A DNA stretch of 64,000 nt from Trichinella spiralis (GCA_000181795.3 CM012953.1:18530475-18594474); one strand, 5' to 3'. Positions 23,201-33,867 are shown, counted from the stretch's first letter. Notes: generated from the letters alone by a model not told the origin. Made by a program: numbers and translations.

Positions 23201-23969
23201 GCCAGAAATCACTCAAACGCGAAAAAAATGCAGACTGTGTTCTAAATTAGCGACGTGCCTGTGCAAAAAATGCAGTATTTACCTATGCCTAAGTAGCAAC
23301 AGAAACTGCTTTACAGAATTTCATAAATAATTATTTGTCTGCCAATTACTGCATGTCTGCGTACATAAGAACAATAAACGTATGCACAATTAGTTATAGA
23401 AACGTGTACTCCTTTGAGGCCCAGTGTATCACTTTTGATACAGCTCTAAAATATCAATAATATTATTGAAACAATGAATCCTATTAAAATTTTCATACAC
23501 ACACCATAACATGCTTAAAACGCATATTTAAAAAAAGATTGTTTCACAGAAAAAAATGCTGGTCTGAAAGGGTTAATAAAGTTGAACTTCATTTTAGTGT
23601 TAAATTAAATTATTAATTGCAAAAGTATATTACTGATTTAAAATTCTCAGATGATAGCTATAGCAGTTTGTTTAACATAGCGATTAATAGTTGTTGCTAA
23701 TATAAAATATACTTAACCTTTTCAGCAATAAGGATATGTATAGAATTTTTTTGTTTATTCTCAAAATAAAAAATGATGTAAATAAACATTTGAAATAGAA
23801 TTCCAATTCCATCATGCTAAGCATTTCAATGGACATTTTAATGCATATGGACTTGCCCTAATTATAGCTCTTTCCAAAGTAAATAATCTATTGAATTCTA
23901 TATTACAATTTTACTTAAAAAATATACCTTCAGTAAACCTGCGAAGAAAAGTGCTAATAAAGAGAACAT
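20230..23969 (-). CDS. Trypsin-like serine protease 2 (S1 family)
   Basis: Five exons, 23928-23969, 21582-21811, 21063-21340, 20883-21013 and 20230-20397, all in phase (0/2/1/0), give 282 residues. The signal exon reads [14 protein letters not shown] and continues in exon 2 with [14 protein letters not shown]. Landmarks are the activation site [21 protein letters not shown], His in LTAAHC, Asp in [24 protein letters not shown] and Ser in GDSGGPFFC; the triad is complete. As in its paralogues, the 168-182 and 191-220 cysteines are missing, and the S1 base position reads Ser (SNGSGHKGDSGG). Intron 1 is 2.1 kb because a piggyBac element sits in it. Expected to be a secreted zymogen; the substrate cannot be predicted from trypsin rules. 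Confidence 0.88.
22003..22018. repeat. Subterminal palindrome, copy 1 (piggyBac-like element 1)
   Basis: GTATCAACTTTGATAC: seven-base arms around a 2-base centre, 17 bp inside the left end of the element. The preceding bases GGCCCACC resemble those before copy 3. Confidence 0.8.
22338..22353. repeat. Subterminal palindrome, copy 2 (piggyBac-like element 1)
   Basis: GTATCAATTTTGATAC, the same palindrome with a changed centre, at the start of the transposase frame and followed by ACTGGGC. Confidence 0.8.
23426..23441. repeat. Subterminal palindrome, copy 3 (piggyBac-like element 1)
   Basis: GTATCACTTTTGATAC, one arm mismatch, about 130 bp inside the right end and preceded by GAGGCCCAGT. Confidence 0.8.
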
Positions 23970-24138
23970 TCTTAAGATTACTGCTAATATGCTGTTTGTT
24001 AAAATGATGGCTGTCAATCGAAATAAAATTTAAAAGTTGTGCGCTGTTTGCTTTAAATGTGAGTTTACCAGCTTAATTAGCACAACTTCATCATGCATAT
24101 GTGCACAACCAAACATTTTACACTTTAATCCGGGCACC

Positions 24139-24156
24139 TGTCTACATATGTAGACA
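24139..24156. repeat. Perfect 18-bp palindrome near the left end of piggyBac-like element 2
   Basis: TGTCTACATATGTAGACA is its own reverse complement, directly after the terminal CCGGGCACC. Confidence 0.85.
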
Positions 24157-24572
24157 CTAGAAGTTTCTTCATGTTTAATCCCTGTACATGATGTTAAAAT
24201 GATTACTTTTTCAAGAACTAATAATAATTTTACAAATATATTATTTATTTTATTCATTGCAAGTGCTACACGATATTTTAGTAATTTTATGGCTGCAAAA
24301 TATATATTCCTTTTTCATGAATGGCAGCGGTTTTACGTTGATTTTCGACGTCCTTGCTCTCGTCATTATGATGGATTTTATCGTTTTATAATTGGTATCT
24401 GAACATTTATGATTTCGGGGCAGTCTGTAGTGGATGAAGGCATGTTTAGTTTGTGCATAGATTTTTGATTTTGATACCTCATTTCGATGTGTTGTTTGAT
24501 CAGTTGCAAGCTCTCTCGTAAAACGCTTCTTTGTCTTCTGATAACTTTGCTGATGTCTCATCAGTAAGAATG

Positions 24573-25127
24573 TGTTGTTGATGCACACTCAACGATGAAG
24601 TACAACATCATCATGGTGTATCTGTTGGTCTTTTCGTTGACCTCGCTATCTTATTAGACCGTAAAGTCTTTGTCGTATTGGTTTTCCTTGTCTAATTGCT
24701 CATTGATTCAAATCTTTCCCTTGTGATTAGCTGTAATATTTTTTCATTTCATTGGTTCAAATATTCCATTTAGGATTACGTAACTTTCATAATAGTGACG
24801 TAACATAAAAAATGAAAATATTCATTATTCCAAAATTTTATTGTCTGTTTGAAGTTTCGTCATTCATTGAAATTTTGTTTATTTAAATATATTATTTGTG
24901 GTGTAGTCTATACTTTTTCATTATCAGTATTTTTGAAAATAATTTTTATCATTCTATATTTTATTGTATCAAAGTGACGTTATATCAAATGCGATAGTAA
25001 TAATTCAGAAAAAACAATACAAAAAATAAGTTAAATAGTGATTTTTATTTTTCACTAGCCAACAGCACTAACAACAACAATAATAAACAACATATCAGTG
25101 AACGACATTAACAAAGTGGTATCAGGG
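24573..25127 (+). mobile_element. Possible LTR fossil with primer-binding-site-like sequence
   Basis: A stretch of about 540 bp begins TGTTG and ends TTAACA at 25112. It is followed after AAG by TGGTATCAGGGC (25116-25127), one base away from the initiator-methionine tRNA primer site used by many Ty1/copia-type elements. It interrupts the piggyBac-like coding remnant. No gag or pol could be recognised downstream and no second LTR was seen, so the assignment is tentative. If real, it is a broken fossil younger than the piggyBac copy it entered. Confidence 0.3.
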
Positions 25128-27360
25128 CGATTTCAAAATTACAAATTATTGTTTGTGGATAAAGATTGACGCTAAGGACAGCGGCTTTGTTTATTAAAGC
25201 TTGAAAAATAAACTATTATTTGCCAATATCTTTAACCGTACATAGCAACAGACTACTGGCACCAGCTTACTCGCCACAATGGCATGGATGGTAAAATGCT
25301 ATTCATATCATTGAGGTACAACCTTGAATGTACCATCCGTACCCCAAGTTTTTACGGTTGCCATCAGTCTATATAGGCCATGTGCTCATCTACCCGGCAA
25401 TTTTCAACGTGATCTTTTCTATCGATCCCAGCCGGAACTTCTAAATCTGTCCACACTGCACCCCCGCAGCCTTCTTTATCCTATACCAAAATTAAGTAAT
25501 TGTTAATAACTACGAACACATGCTGTACATTCAGCGCATACTTCTGAACATCTCCAATATTTCTGTTTGCGGGCACGTTTTAATCTATATATCCTGCCTA
25601 CCATACCACTGAATTGGACCAAATCCCGCAATGATTTGGTACAAGATGTAACTCAGGGTACTGAGCAATAACAAGGAACAGAATAGAAAATGATTCGAAT
25701 AACTCTGGAACGGAAAGCACTGAACGCAAATGCAACACCAAAAGTGAAAATAAATTGTACAGTTTTGAATTTCATTTTAAATAACCATTTTGCAACAATA
25801 TTTAGTTTTCATTTTATATTTTATCTACAATCGAAGATCAACTTCTGATATTCCTTGTGGCACTAATGCCTTTTGTTGATACTAAAAGAATGAAATTAAT
25901 CACACACAAATGGCGCACGAATGCTAACATCAAAGTATGCGATGTCCACTGCAGAGGGAATTTGAAGCAGCTTTAACTGCTATTCTGCTTCGTGCTGTCC
26001 ATCGCTTCATTTCTGCTTTCAAAGTGTTTTACACTCATTTATCTCAGTTCATCAAATAAATTACGTTTCAGCTAGCAATTAAATGAAATTTGTGCATTAA
26101 ATGCTTTTCCGTTTGTCAGAAAATATTCTGATGATTAGCTAAAGGCGATTGTAATACAATGGAAAAATCAACAAGCGATGAATTGTCCACAGCTGCAGTT
26201 GTCAGCTTAAACTATGCATGGCAATTTGTTAGCATCGAATTACATTTTGGATTTCCGTCTGACTGTTCTATGAAAATCTTTCTTGTTAGCAATCAAAGAA
26301 TTTTATTTTCAACTTCAGAAAGTTTTGACTTCTTTCATCAGTGTTATTGTTTAAAGTCGTATATTTTATTTAAATAGAAAATTAAAAATCTGCAATATTA
26401 TTTACAAGTCAAAAAACAAATTTATTTATATATTTGGTGTAAATTGTAAACTTTCTATTTCAACATCTGAACAAAACCGAGTAGTGCGTTGGTGAACACT
26501 TAAATTGCCATCTATTCTCATTTCCATTTGCAACCTTTCAGTGTATATATTTTAATGATAACGAAATATTTAAACATTTTGCATCAAAAGCAGCGTCTAT
26601 GATGTAGCTGATCTGTTTGATGTTGCATTTCAAATTACATTTGAACTTGCTTATAAGTGAGCATGGATTTTGGTAAGAATTTTCATGCACTTATCCATTA
26701 TTTTATCGTTTAATTAAATAAAGGGAATTTTTTTCAGCCAAAATCTTATGCACTTAACCAAGTTCGACTGTATTTTATATAAAATGTATGAACGTCAAAC
26801 AGGATTTTTCATACAAACAACAAAACTCATCGACATGTATAAAAAAATATATATATGTTTGTTTCGTAATGAAGGAAACTTTGTAAATATTAAAGTAAAA
26901 TTCTCAGATTGTAAACAAGAAAGATTTAAATAGAACACTCCCAGTAAAATCAAGAAATTAATCAAATACTAATAACAATTAAGTAGTTGTCATTCCTTGG
27001 TTTAGCTGGGAAGCTGCAACTGTGAACAATTTGTCAATTGTGCATTTTCCCTTTATATTAAAATTGCCTTTACCAACATATGTGATGTGACGAGAAAAGC
27101 GAAGAATGTTTGACAAAGGCATATGCGTCTAATCATGCGTAAAATTAAATGAAATTGCGAGCTAACACGTAACGTTAGCATTAGTGCCATTTGTAACCCG
27201 GAAATTGGAAGTGTTGCTGCAACGTTCCAGATTTTTCAAACAGATTATTCAGTATTCTGACATTACACCCGGAAATCTTGATAAATTTCAACAGGCAGCA
27301 AATTTATTTACAAACAGTGGGAGCAGATTTATATATCAGTTGGAAAATCGGTAATAGACC
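25128..27360. other. Unassigned sequence between the LTR-like stretch and the assembly gap
   Basis: No coding region recognised. A patch at 27060-27128 resembles bases around 17970-18040 of the hAT element in protease gene 1 (shared blocks CCTTTACCAA, TGATGTGA, TGACAAAGGC), so a diverged copy of that hAT family is probably present. Confidence 0.4.
25290..25349. repeat. Inverted repeat, left arm (60 bp)
   Basis: The reverse complement of these 60 bases matches 27361-27420 at 59 of 60 positions. The arms are 2.0 kb apart. Confidence 0.9.
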
Positions 27361-27420
27361 ACTTAGGGTACGGATGGTACATTCAAGGTTGTACCTCAAT
27401 GATATGAATAGCATTTTACC
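27361..27420. repeat. Inverted repeat, right arm (60 bp), abutting a gap
   Basis: Reverse complement of 25290-25349 with one mismatch. It ends exactly where a run of 10 N begins (27421-27430), so the repeat may be longer than seen. Confidence 0.9.
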
Positions 27421-27900
27421 NNNNNNNNNNAGATTACGGACTAATAAAATAGCGAGGACAACGACCAATAAATGAACAGTGGGACCGAATGGGAACAANA
27501 ATTGNAGCCCNAAGTGGGACCATNCCCCTTNCTATTCTTGCATNCCATGCNTCTCCACGNCCTCTTTTGNCCAANGATTAGTAGNCCATTNCAATGNANT
27601 GTTTCGGNTNTTTATGTCACCTTGCTGGTTGTCTNACTGTNCNAACTTTGNCGTGGCATGNAANGTCAACCAGNAAGNAACANTTATTNGNTTGTTTTTT
27701 CCTTGGCANCGTAAATTGCATCATCGTTTACCTTTTGTGGCTGTGTCTCATAAAACAGCTAAATNGTGGNAGTAAGNGATCACGTCGTGCTGCTTTACGN
27801 CAAACATGCTAGAACATCACGACGNATGTGCAAACNACTGTNACCAATAGCTGTAAGGATCATGCTCAAAAAGATGTTGCACAGTGGAATATGATGTNAA
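27421..27900. other. Assembly gap and N-speckled low-quality tract
   Basis: Ten N at 27421-27430, then several dozen isolated N scattered mostly between 27500 and 27900. Reading frames here are not reliable. It probably belongs to the piggyBac-like element 2 region. Confidence 0.95.
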
Positions 27901-28508
27901 AATAACAGTCCCTTATAAACGTTTCTGTTAGAGTTCACAAATGGTTGTGCCAATTGCCCAACAATGATGCTTTGCTAAATCGATTTGGCGTTCTTCACTA
28001 CTTCTGCCAGTATATAACAAACCTTTCAGAGCATAACCATTCTCCGCGTCACATATCCAGTTGATCTTCACACCGTACTTTCCTGGTCAAATGGTCAATA
28101 CGTATGGTAAAATGCAAAAGTGGCCATCGCAGGTTCGCCACAACTGATTATTTATAGCAATGAATAGTTGCATAATGGATATCGCTAACCCAGATCTTTC
28201 AGCTCTCATAAACAACTGACGGTTTTTCTCACACATTGAACTAATAGCAGTGACTCTTAGACAAACGTCCAGCAGGTCTAAGAGTGCTGACAGACACTCA
28301 TGGAGCATAGTGCATTTATCTTTGGGGTTGACAGCTGTTTGACTAATCTACTCTATAAAATCTACAGAAACTTTATCCCAGATTTGATAAAGCACACGAA
28401 CATGGACCACATTCAAAAATAATCAATGTGGTGACCTCAGAGCATTTTAGCTACTACAAACATGTGGATTATTTCAGTATAATCATCAAAAAAAGAGAAA
28501 GTGTTATG

Positions 28509-28526
28509 TGTCTACATATGTAGACA
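28509..28526. repeat. Perfect 18-bp palindrome, second copy
   Basis: TGTCTACATATGTAGACA again, identical, followed by AGTGCCCG, i.e. in the orientation of a right end. It lies about 195 bp inside the real right end. Confidence 0.85.
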
Positions 28527-28688
28527 AGTGCCCGAAATATGAATAGTAAACATGAAACAACAGCTTAAAAACGTCATAGAACCAAAAAATTAGCTGTGCA
28601 GATAGAACATAAAAATTTATTGAAAGTTTTGGAATGAATAAGGCTAATTATTTTTTTTCATGTCACAGCACTGTTCAAAACATCGTTT

Positions 28689-28705
28689 GTCTACATAAGT
28701 AGATA
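28689..28705. repeat. Degenerate palindrome at the right end of piggyBac-like element 2
   Basis: GTCTACATAAGTAGATA followed by GGTGCCCGGATTAGGG and TTAA; it mirrors the left end. Confidence 0.75.
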
Positions 28706-28725
28706 GGTGCCCGGATTAGGGTTAA

Positions 28726-30251
28726 ACAGTGAAAAAGCGGTAATCACAGATCTCTATATTGCAAAATGTATAATAAATCAAATTATAAATGTAAAATGCA
28801 ATATGTGAAATGCTAAAACTGTTCTACAGTTCAGCAGGAAATGAATAAAATCTTGAAATGTTTGTTATGCATTTACTTTGTCTCATATTGTAAGCTCATT
28901 TGCACGTACACTATATGACACTGAGTTTCAAGTAATGAAAGAACATTTAATTAATGAATAAATGAAAAAATAAATAATAAATTTTGCAATTTGCTCAATG
29001 TTGGATTTTGGATTTGCAGCGATGCATTATATAATGTGTGCAAACGTGAAAAATAATGTAATTTTCACAAGTGAATGCATTTAAAGGAAATAATTGAATA
29101 AAGTTTAAAATTTTAAAATGTAATCGTGTTTAACGCTATTCGCATCTATTCAAAATGCTTAACAAAAATATTATAAAGGAAACAGCAAAATGCACATTAT
29201 TCTTTTTTAAATTAATGAGGAGGAACTTTTTCCTCGTCATTTAGTACTTGTATTTCTCCAGAATAACAGGGTCCACGAGTCTGTGAGGGCTGCATGGCAC
29301 CATTTAATCATTTCTGCGGGCTCAGGAAATGGTCCTTTTCAGCGAACAGTATAAAGGCATTTGGCCACGTTCAATATTATGCTGCGCAGCGAATAGTGTG
29401 TTGCTCGCGCTTGTTCTTTAATCTTATTTACTACCTACTTTGTCAGGTGCAAGGCAGCAAGCATCTCCTGCATGGTTGTGCTCACCGAGTATGCGGATTA
29501 GTTTATCATCACAAACATGCACACAAACATGGAATTTAAATAGGACGCAATGTTCTCAAATAGGTAATTTCATTTTGCTCTCTCTCCTTCAAATAAACAA
29601 AGCTGAGGTAACTCAGTTTTCAGTTTCTTTTTTTAATTTAAACTTAAGGCACAGCCATTTTCCGTGAAATACGAAGAGAGAATGAAGGAGGATGAGCAAC
29701 TGATGAGAGAATGATAATGACGATAAGACATCTGGTGTGTAAGATTACAACGCGAAGTGGACAATATACAAGCTAATTACTTGTTTCTGGTGCAGAAGGT
29801 TAGCTGGGCAAAGAAATGTTACGGTGAAATAGAATACGCGAACTCGTGTTACGCAAATTTGTGTACACAACATAACGTGCCTGTACTGAAATAATTGGAA
29901 ATTAAAATATATTATTCCTTATTTCTTATTTTAGAATTTTAATTGACGTCAGTGTAAAAAACAATCTTTTACAGTTAAATTCAACAAAAGGTACTTGACT
30001 ACTAAATGGCAGGCGCATACACAGCATTAGTTAAAAGTATTTATTTTAATTAGCAAGCAAATAGATGCAAAGCAAATAATTTTTTAAGAATACATAGTGA
30101 TTTCTCATTTTCAGTATTGCAAAAGTATAATATTTAGGCATTAAAAACTTTAATTATTTACCACATAAATGAAAATTCAGGTGAAAATGGAAGTTTTATT
30201 ATTACTATCAAACAGTTTTCAGCCAATAAAAAGTTTATTATAACACCAAAA
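28726..30251. other. Intergenic region with an unrecognised GC-richer patch
   Basis: Mostly AT-rich. A less AT-rich segment at about 29270-29560 has overlapping open frames on the plus strand (29294-29539, 29440-29667) but no domain or splice context I recognise; it looks like a transposon scrap. Confidence 0.35.
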
Positions 30252-31887
30252 TTAATGTCTGTCATATTTCCAAGCTGAAATTTTCAACCAATCAATGTAC
30301 GTTGATAATCGAGTATAAACTGAAATTGATCCAGGAGGGTAACTGCGCGAGCGAACAGAAACAATACCATACTGCACATAAACATTGTTCATTTTACAAA
30401 ATAATGGTCCACCAGAATCACCCTTAAAATAAAGAATGTGATATTATACGCATGGCTATATTATTTTAAAATGAAAGTAAATATATTTCAACGTATAACT
30501 TTATTACTGATTATTAAATATTAACAATGAATAATGCCACCATTAAACATTAAATGATTTTGAAAGAAATGTATTTATTTTTTAAATTTCAATGCATCCA
30601 CAAATCATTACTCGATATGCTCCTCCATTTTCTGAACCCGCAAGAAATATATACTTCCTGAAATTTTCTGCAAAAAGTGTTTCATTGCCATAAAATATGG
30701 TTGGAGTTGAAGTCATAAGAAGAACAGGATATGAATCTCCAGTTGCTGTAAAATAAAAAAAATTATTTTGGATGATTTACCACGTGGCTCAATACTTGAA
30801 GTGTATCCCCAACCAGCAACCCAACATTTTCGCTTTGGAATTTCATGACCATCTGGTAAGCATATAGGCTGAGTTCTGGTGGAGAATAAAATCGGAGACT
30901 GAAGTATTACCAGTGCAATATCGTGCACACCGTTGTTTTTAAAGTTTTGATGAATAGCAATCGATTTTACACTATATATTTTATGAGTTCTTTCTGATAA
31001 AATAGCAATATTGTGCGCGCCAGCAATGACAGTAACGTTTGCAGGTTTAAGTTGCCTAAGTGTACTAAAATAAAAACTGATTATGTGAGTAAATCTTATC
31101 AAATAAATTTAAATAGTGGTAAATAAGTTACTTTAAAGCAAATATTAATTTTTATGCATTTTGAATTAGTTACCTGTTTTGCATTCTTAAATTCATTTTT
31201 AAATTTTAATTTTAAAACCATATTTATAGTGGAAACAGCAAATGCTTCCACTCGATTAATTTAATTAGCTACATAATACCAAGAGAAAAAATTTGCATGC
31301 ACAAAATTAGTTCACCTTTGATCTACCAAACAATGAGCAGCAGTCAACGCCAGGTTCGTGCTATTTCCAGGCTTAAGTTGTATGATTGTTCCTCCACATG
31401 CTGATATACCTGCTTCATACCCTAATAACACATAAAGCTGCCAAGGAAGAGAATGTGGGCGTACTTCCCATCCTCCAATAATGCGATTAAAATTATCATC
31501 ACTTTCTCTAACTGGATATGCTGGCATTCCACATTTAATTTGAGTTGACGCCAACTATAAAAAACACAAGAAGAAAAAAATTGGTATTTAAAGAATTTTC
31601 AAAATCAAGCTTTATAAATTATTAACGTAAAACATATAAAATACCAAAAGAGCGACCAAATCAGCTTTTTTATATTTTTATATAAAATCTAAATTACAAA
31701 TAAAATGAAAAAATCTGGTGCTTCAAATAGCTCACATTTCTACGTGTTTGTTAAATAAATCGGTAATTTTTGTATTATTTCATTAGATGTACAAAGTTGA
31801 TAAGAATGTAATTTCAAAGTAAATTAAGTGTATTTTTTCTACCTCGAGTGCATTCATAAAATAAATCATAAAAGCGAAACGCATCAT
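30252..31887 (-). CDS. Trypsin-like serine protease 3 (S1 family)
   Basis: Five exons, 31843-31887, 31316-31554, 30796-31064, 30612-30745 and 30252-30422, all in phase (0/2/1/0), give 285 residues. The signal exon is MMRFAFMIYFMNALE, then LASTQIKCGMPAYP. Landmarks are NRIIGGWEV, PHSLPWQLYVLL, His in LTAAHC, Asp in VHDIALVILQSP, PICLPD, CWVAGWGY and Ser in GDSGGPLFC; the triad is complete. Cysteines 168/182 and 191/220 are missing as in the two paralogues, and the S1 base reads Gly (ENGGAYRGDSGG). Intron 1 is only 288 bp and has no transposon, so it probably shows the ancestral size. Predicted secreted zymogen. Confidence 0.9.
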
Positions 31888-31919
31888 TTTCTATAAATGC
31901 CTGGATGAGAAAATTCAAG

Positions 31920-31927
31920 CTTATATA
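31920..31927 (-). promoter_or_regulatory. TATA box of protease gene 3
   Basis: Minus strand TATATAAG, 40 bp upstream of the start codon. With initiation about 30 bp downstream, the 5' UTR would be roughly 10 bases. Confidence 0.45.
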
Positions 31928-33867
31928 CGTTTCTTCTTATAAATACAATCAATAATGGTTTGAAATAGCCTTAACTAATAAGCAGGGCAATGTAATCAAA
32001 GCAAAGCAAAAAGCAGAAGAAAACAAAATATTTATTTTCATTTAATACTGAAAGCAAATTCTTTATTTATTCTGTAAAAATTTAATTCAGCAAAATTTAT
32101 CCATTGAACATTTAATTAATAAAACGCTTCCGTATTGTTTCAATAATAGTTTTTGATAATTTCTAATTTGACTACGCTTGTTATTATTCAAGCACTTCCT
32201 TACATATTTTATTTATTAACTAAATAAATTATAAATGTTAATTATAAATAAATATAAATAAAAATGGAAAGCAAATTTTGGATAATAAATCAAATAAGAA
32301 GGATAAGATAATCGACATAGCGTTTACAATTCAATGTTTTTGTTTTGAGAATTACTTTTTTCAATTTGTAAACATAATTTGAATAATTTAATCCATAGAT
32401 GGCTTTCTGAGCTTCATAGATGTGGTCTGAAGTCACCACAGAGTGTTACATATGCTTGTATGAACTGTCGCTTTAGCACTGCTCTTTTGAAACAATGAGA
32501 AGCATTATTTTAAAATTTATTTTAAATTTTATTTCTCCTATATCAAACAAAATTTATAATAATTGAAATTGAAATAAAGTCAGTTTCGACTTTTAGACTT
32601 CTATTATTTTCTGATTCGATGTATGTAATTTTTATCTGAAATTACTTCGTATTTTCAATATTTCTCTAACAGAGTGTTAGGTGAATGCATTTCAAATACA
32701 TTCGCGTGATAGAACATTTAAATATGATGAATATTCCATATTCACCATGAAATGCATTTTTAGTTAAGTTCATTTTCTTCCATTACTAGGATTTTTAAAA
32801 TGTATTAAGCAAATTTTGGTATATAACAATTTTTTTATAATGGCATCTGTTGACTTATTTGATAGCAGAAATCTGAAAAGCAGGAAATGGTTGTCTTATG
32901 CAGCTGATCAGCAATTTATACATCGGTACTAATTTTGTAATTGCTCACTTGCAGCACATGTCGAATTGTTCCTTGTCATCATAATGGCAAGATGTTCTGT
33001 GTTACAATGTTACAAAGTGTGATGTAGACATCTGCACCGCCTAATACGGATAGAGGCAGGCGATAGAATCATCGATGACCTAATGTATTGTTCTTCAATA
33101 TGCTGGATGTCGCCAGAGTGGCTGCAAATGTGATATGCACATCCAGGCCTCCTGAGTTGAGCACCAAAAGATCACATCGTAGACAGCTATTTTGCTTTTT
33201 GCATACAATAGAAATTTTGCAGCAAATGCAATAAATTGAAAAGTAGAAAATCCATGGAGAGGTTTGTCTCGGTATGTGAAAAAATTATTAGAAGCGCTTG
33301 GTGCTAACATCAACATCGCAGCACAGAAAAAGCAACCGTAAGCCAAATAGCGTTGCGCCTTCTGCAGTCAAACCGAAGAGTGAAATTTTAGACAGTGCTA
33401 TGAATTATGCGAGACGCCGTGCTCTGCAGAGCACTTGCCCAACCTCTGTCATGGCAGCTGTGATAAGCTCAGCACCTTCACATATGGGTAACTTAAATTC
33501 AATTACCAATTTTTTACTAAGAATTTTTATCATAATAAAATCTTTTAAAACTTAGAAGTACATTTTCAATGTACTTAGTGGCATAATAACAAGTAAAACA
33601 GGCATTTGATGTTTGGGATCAAGAAGATTCCAAAAGTTCAAATATGTACGTAGTGTAAAAACATAATCTGAGAGTTAATGAGAAGTAAATGTCATTAAAA
33701 GTGTAGTAAATTTACATTTGAATTGTATTTTCAAAGTTGCTTCCATCATAGTTTGATGATTGAGAAATGAAAAACTTAGTCATAAGCATTGAATATTTTA
33801 ATTTTTTGGTGTGAATGGTTTTTTTTAATGAAAAAACTTTTAACTGGAGTTTCATAAGTGGGCTGAG
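31928..33867. other. Intergenic region upstream of protease 3
   Basis: Mostly AT-rich. Between 33298 and about 33487 there is a plus-strand frame with coding-like composition (RKPNSVAPSAVKPKSEI, then MNYARRRALQSTCPTSV), ending next to a GGTAAC that could be a splice donor. It may be an orphan or decayed exon; I cannot name it. The patch at 33095-33200 is also less AT-rich. Confidence 0.35.

Larger units (their letters stand above)
21987..23572 (+). mobile_element. piggyBac-like transposon, internally deleted
   Basis: Flanked by TTAA at 21983-21986 and 23573-23576, the obligatory piggyBac target. The ends read CCCCTACAGGCCCACC (left) and CCCTTTCAGACCAGCA (right, minus strand), imperfect inverted repeats. 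The plus-strand frame 22323-23330 encodes the C-terminal half of a DDE_Tnp_1_7 transposase. The second catalytic Asp is in LFFDNYSTF, then [35 protein letters not shown] (third Asp), [15 protein letters not shown] and a cysteine-rich end [15 protein letters not shown]. The N-terminal third with the first Asp is missing, so this copy could not move by itself. The element is 1.6 kb against roughly 2.5 kb for a whole one, and it lies in intron 1 of protease gene 2. Confidence 0.9.
24121..28721 (-). mobile_element. Second piggyBac-like element, interrupted and degraded
   Basis: The right end is a clear terminus: TTAA at 28722-28725, then (minus strand) CCCTAATCCGGGCACC. The left end has the matching CACTTTAATCCGGGCACC from 24121, with a degraded target. 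Minus-strand coding scraps agree with one transposase running right to left. Near 28000-28150 lies the core before and after the first catalytic Asp (GKYGVKINWICDAENGYALK, then LLYTGRSSEERQ), preceded by INNQLWRTCDG. Near 24400-24560 lies RELATDQTTHRNEV, similar to [14 protein letters not shown] in the C-terminal part of piggyBac element 1. In between lie an LTR-like stretch, unknown sequence, an inverted repeat and an assembly gap, so the 4.6-kb length is not the native one. The coding parts contain stops. Confidence 0.6.

Noticed and set aside
24250-24588. Minus-strand 112-codon frame as a host gene
   Set aside because: Its start resembles the piggyBac C-terminal region and the rest runs into AT-rich remnant; it is treated as part of the transposon.
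29294-29667. Overlapping plus-strand frames as a gene
   Set aside because: No domain, no splice context and two competing frames; kept only as an unexplained patch.
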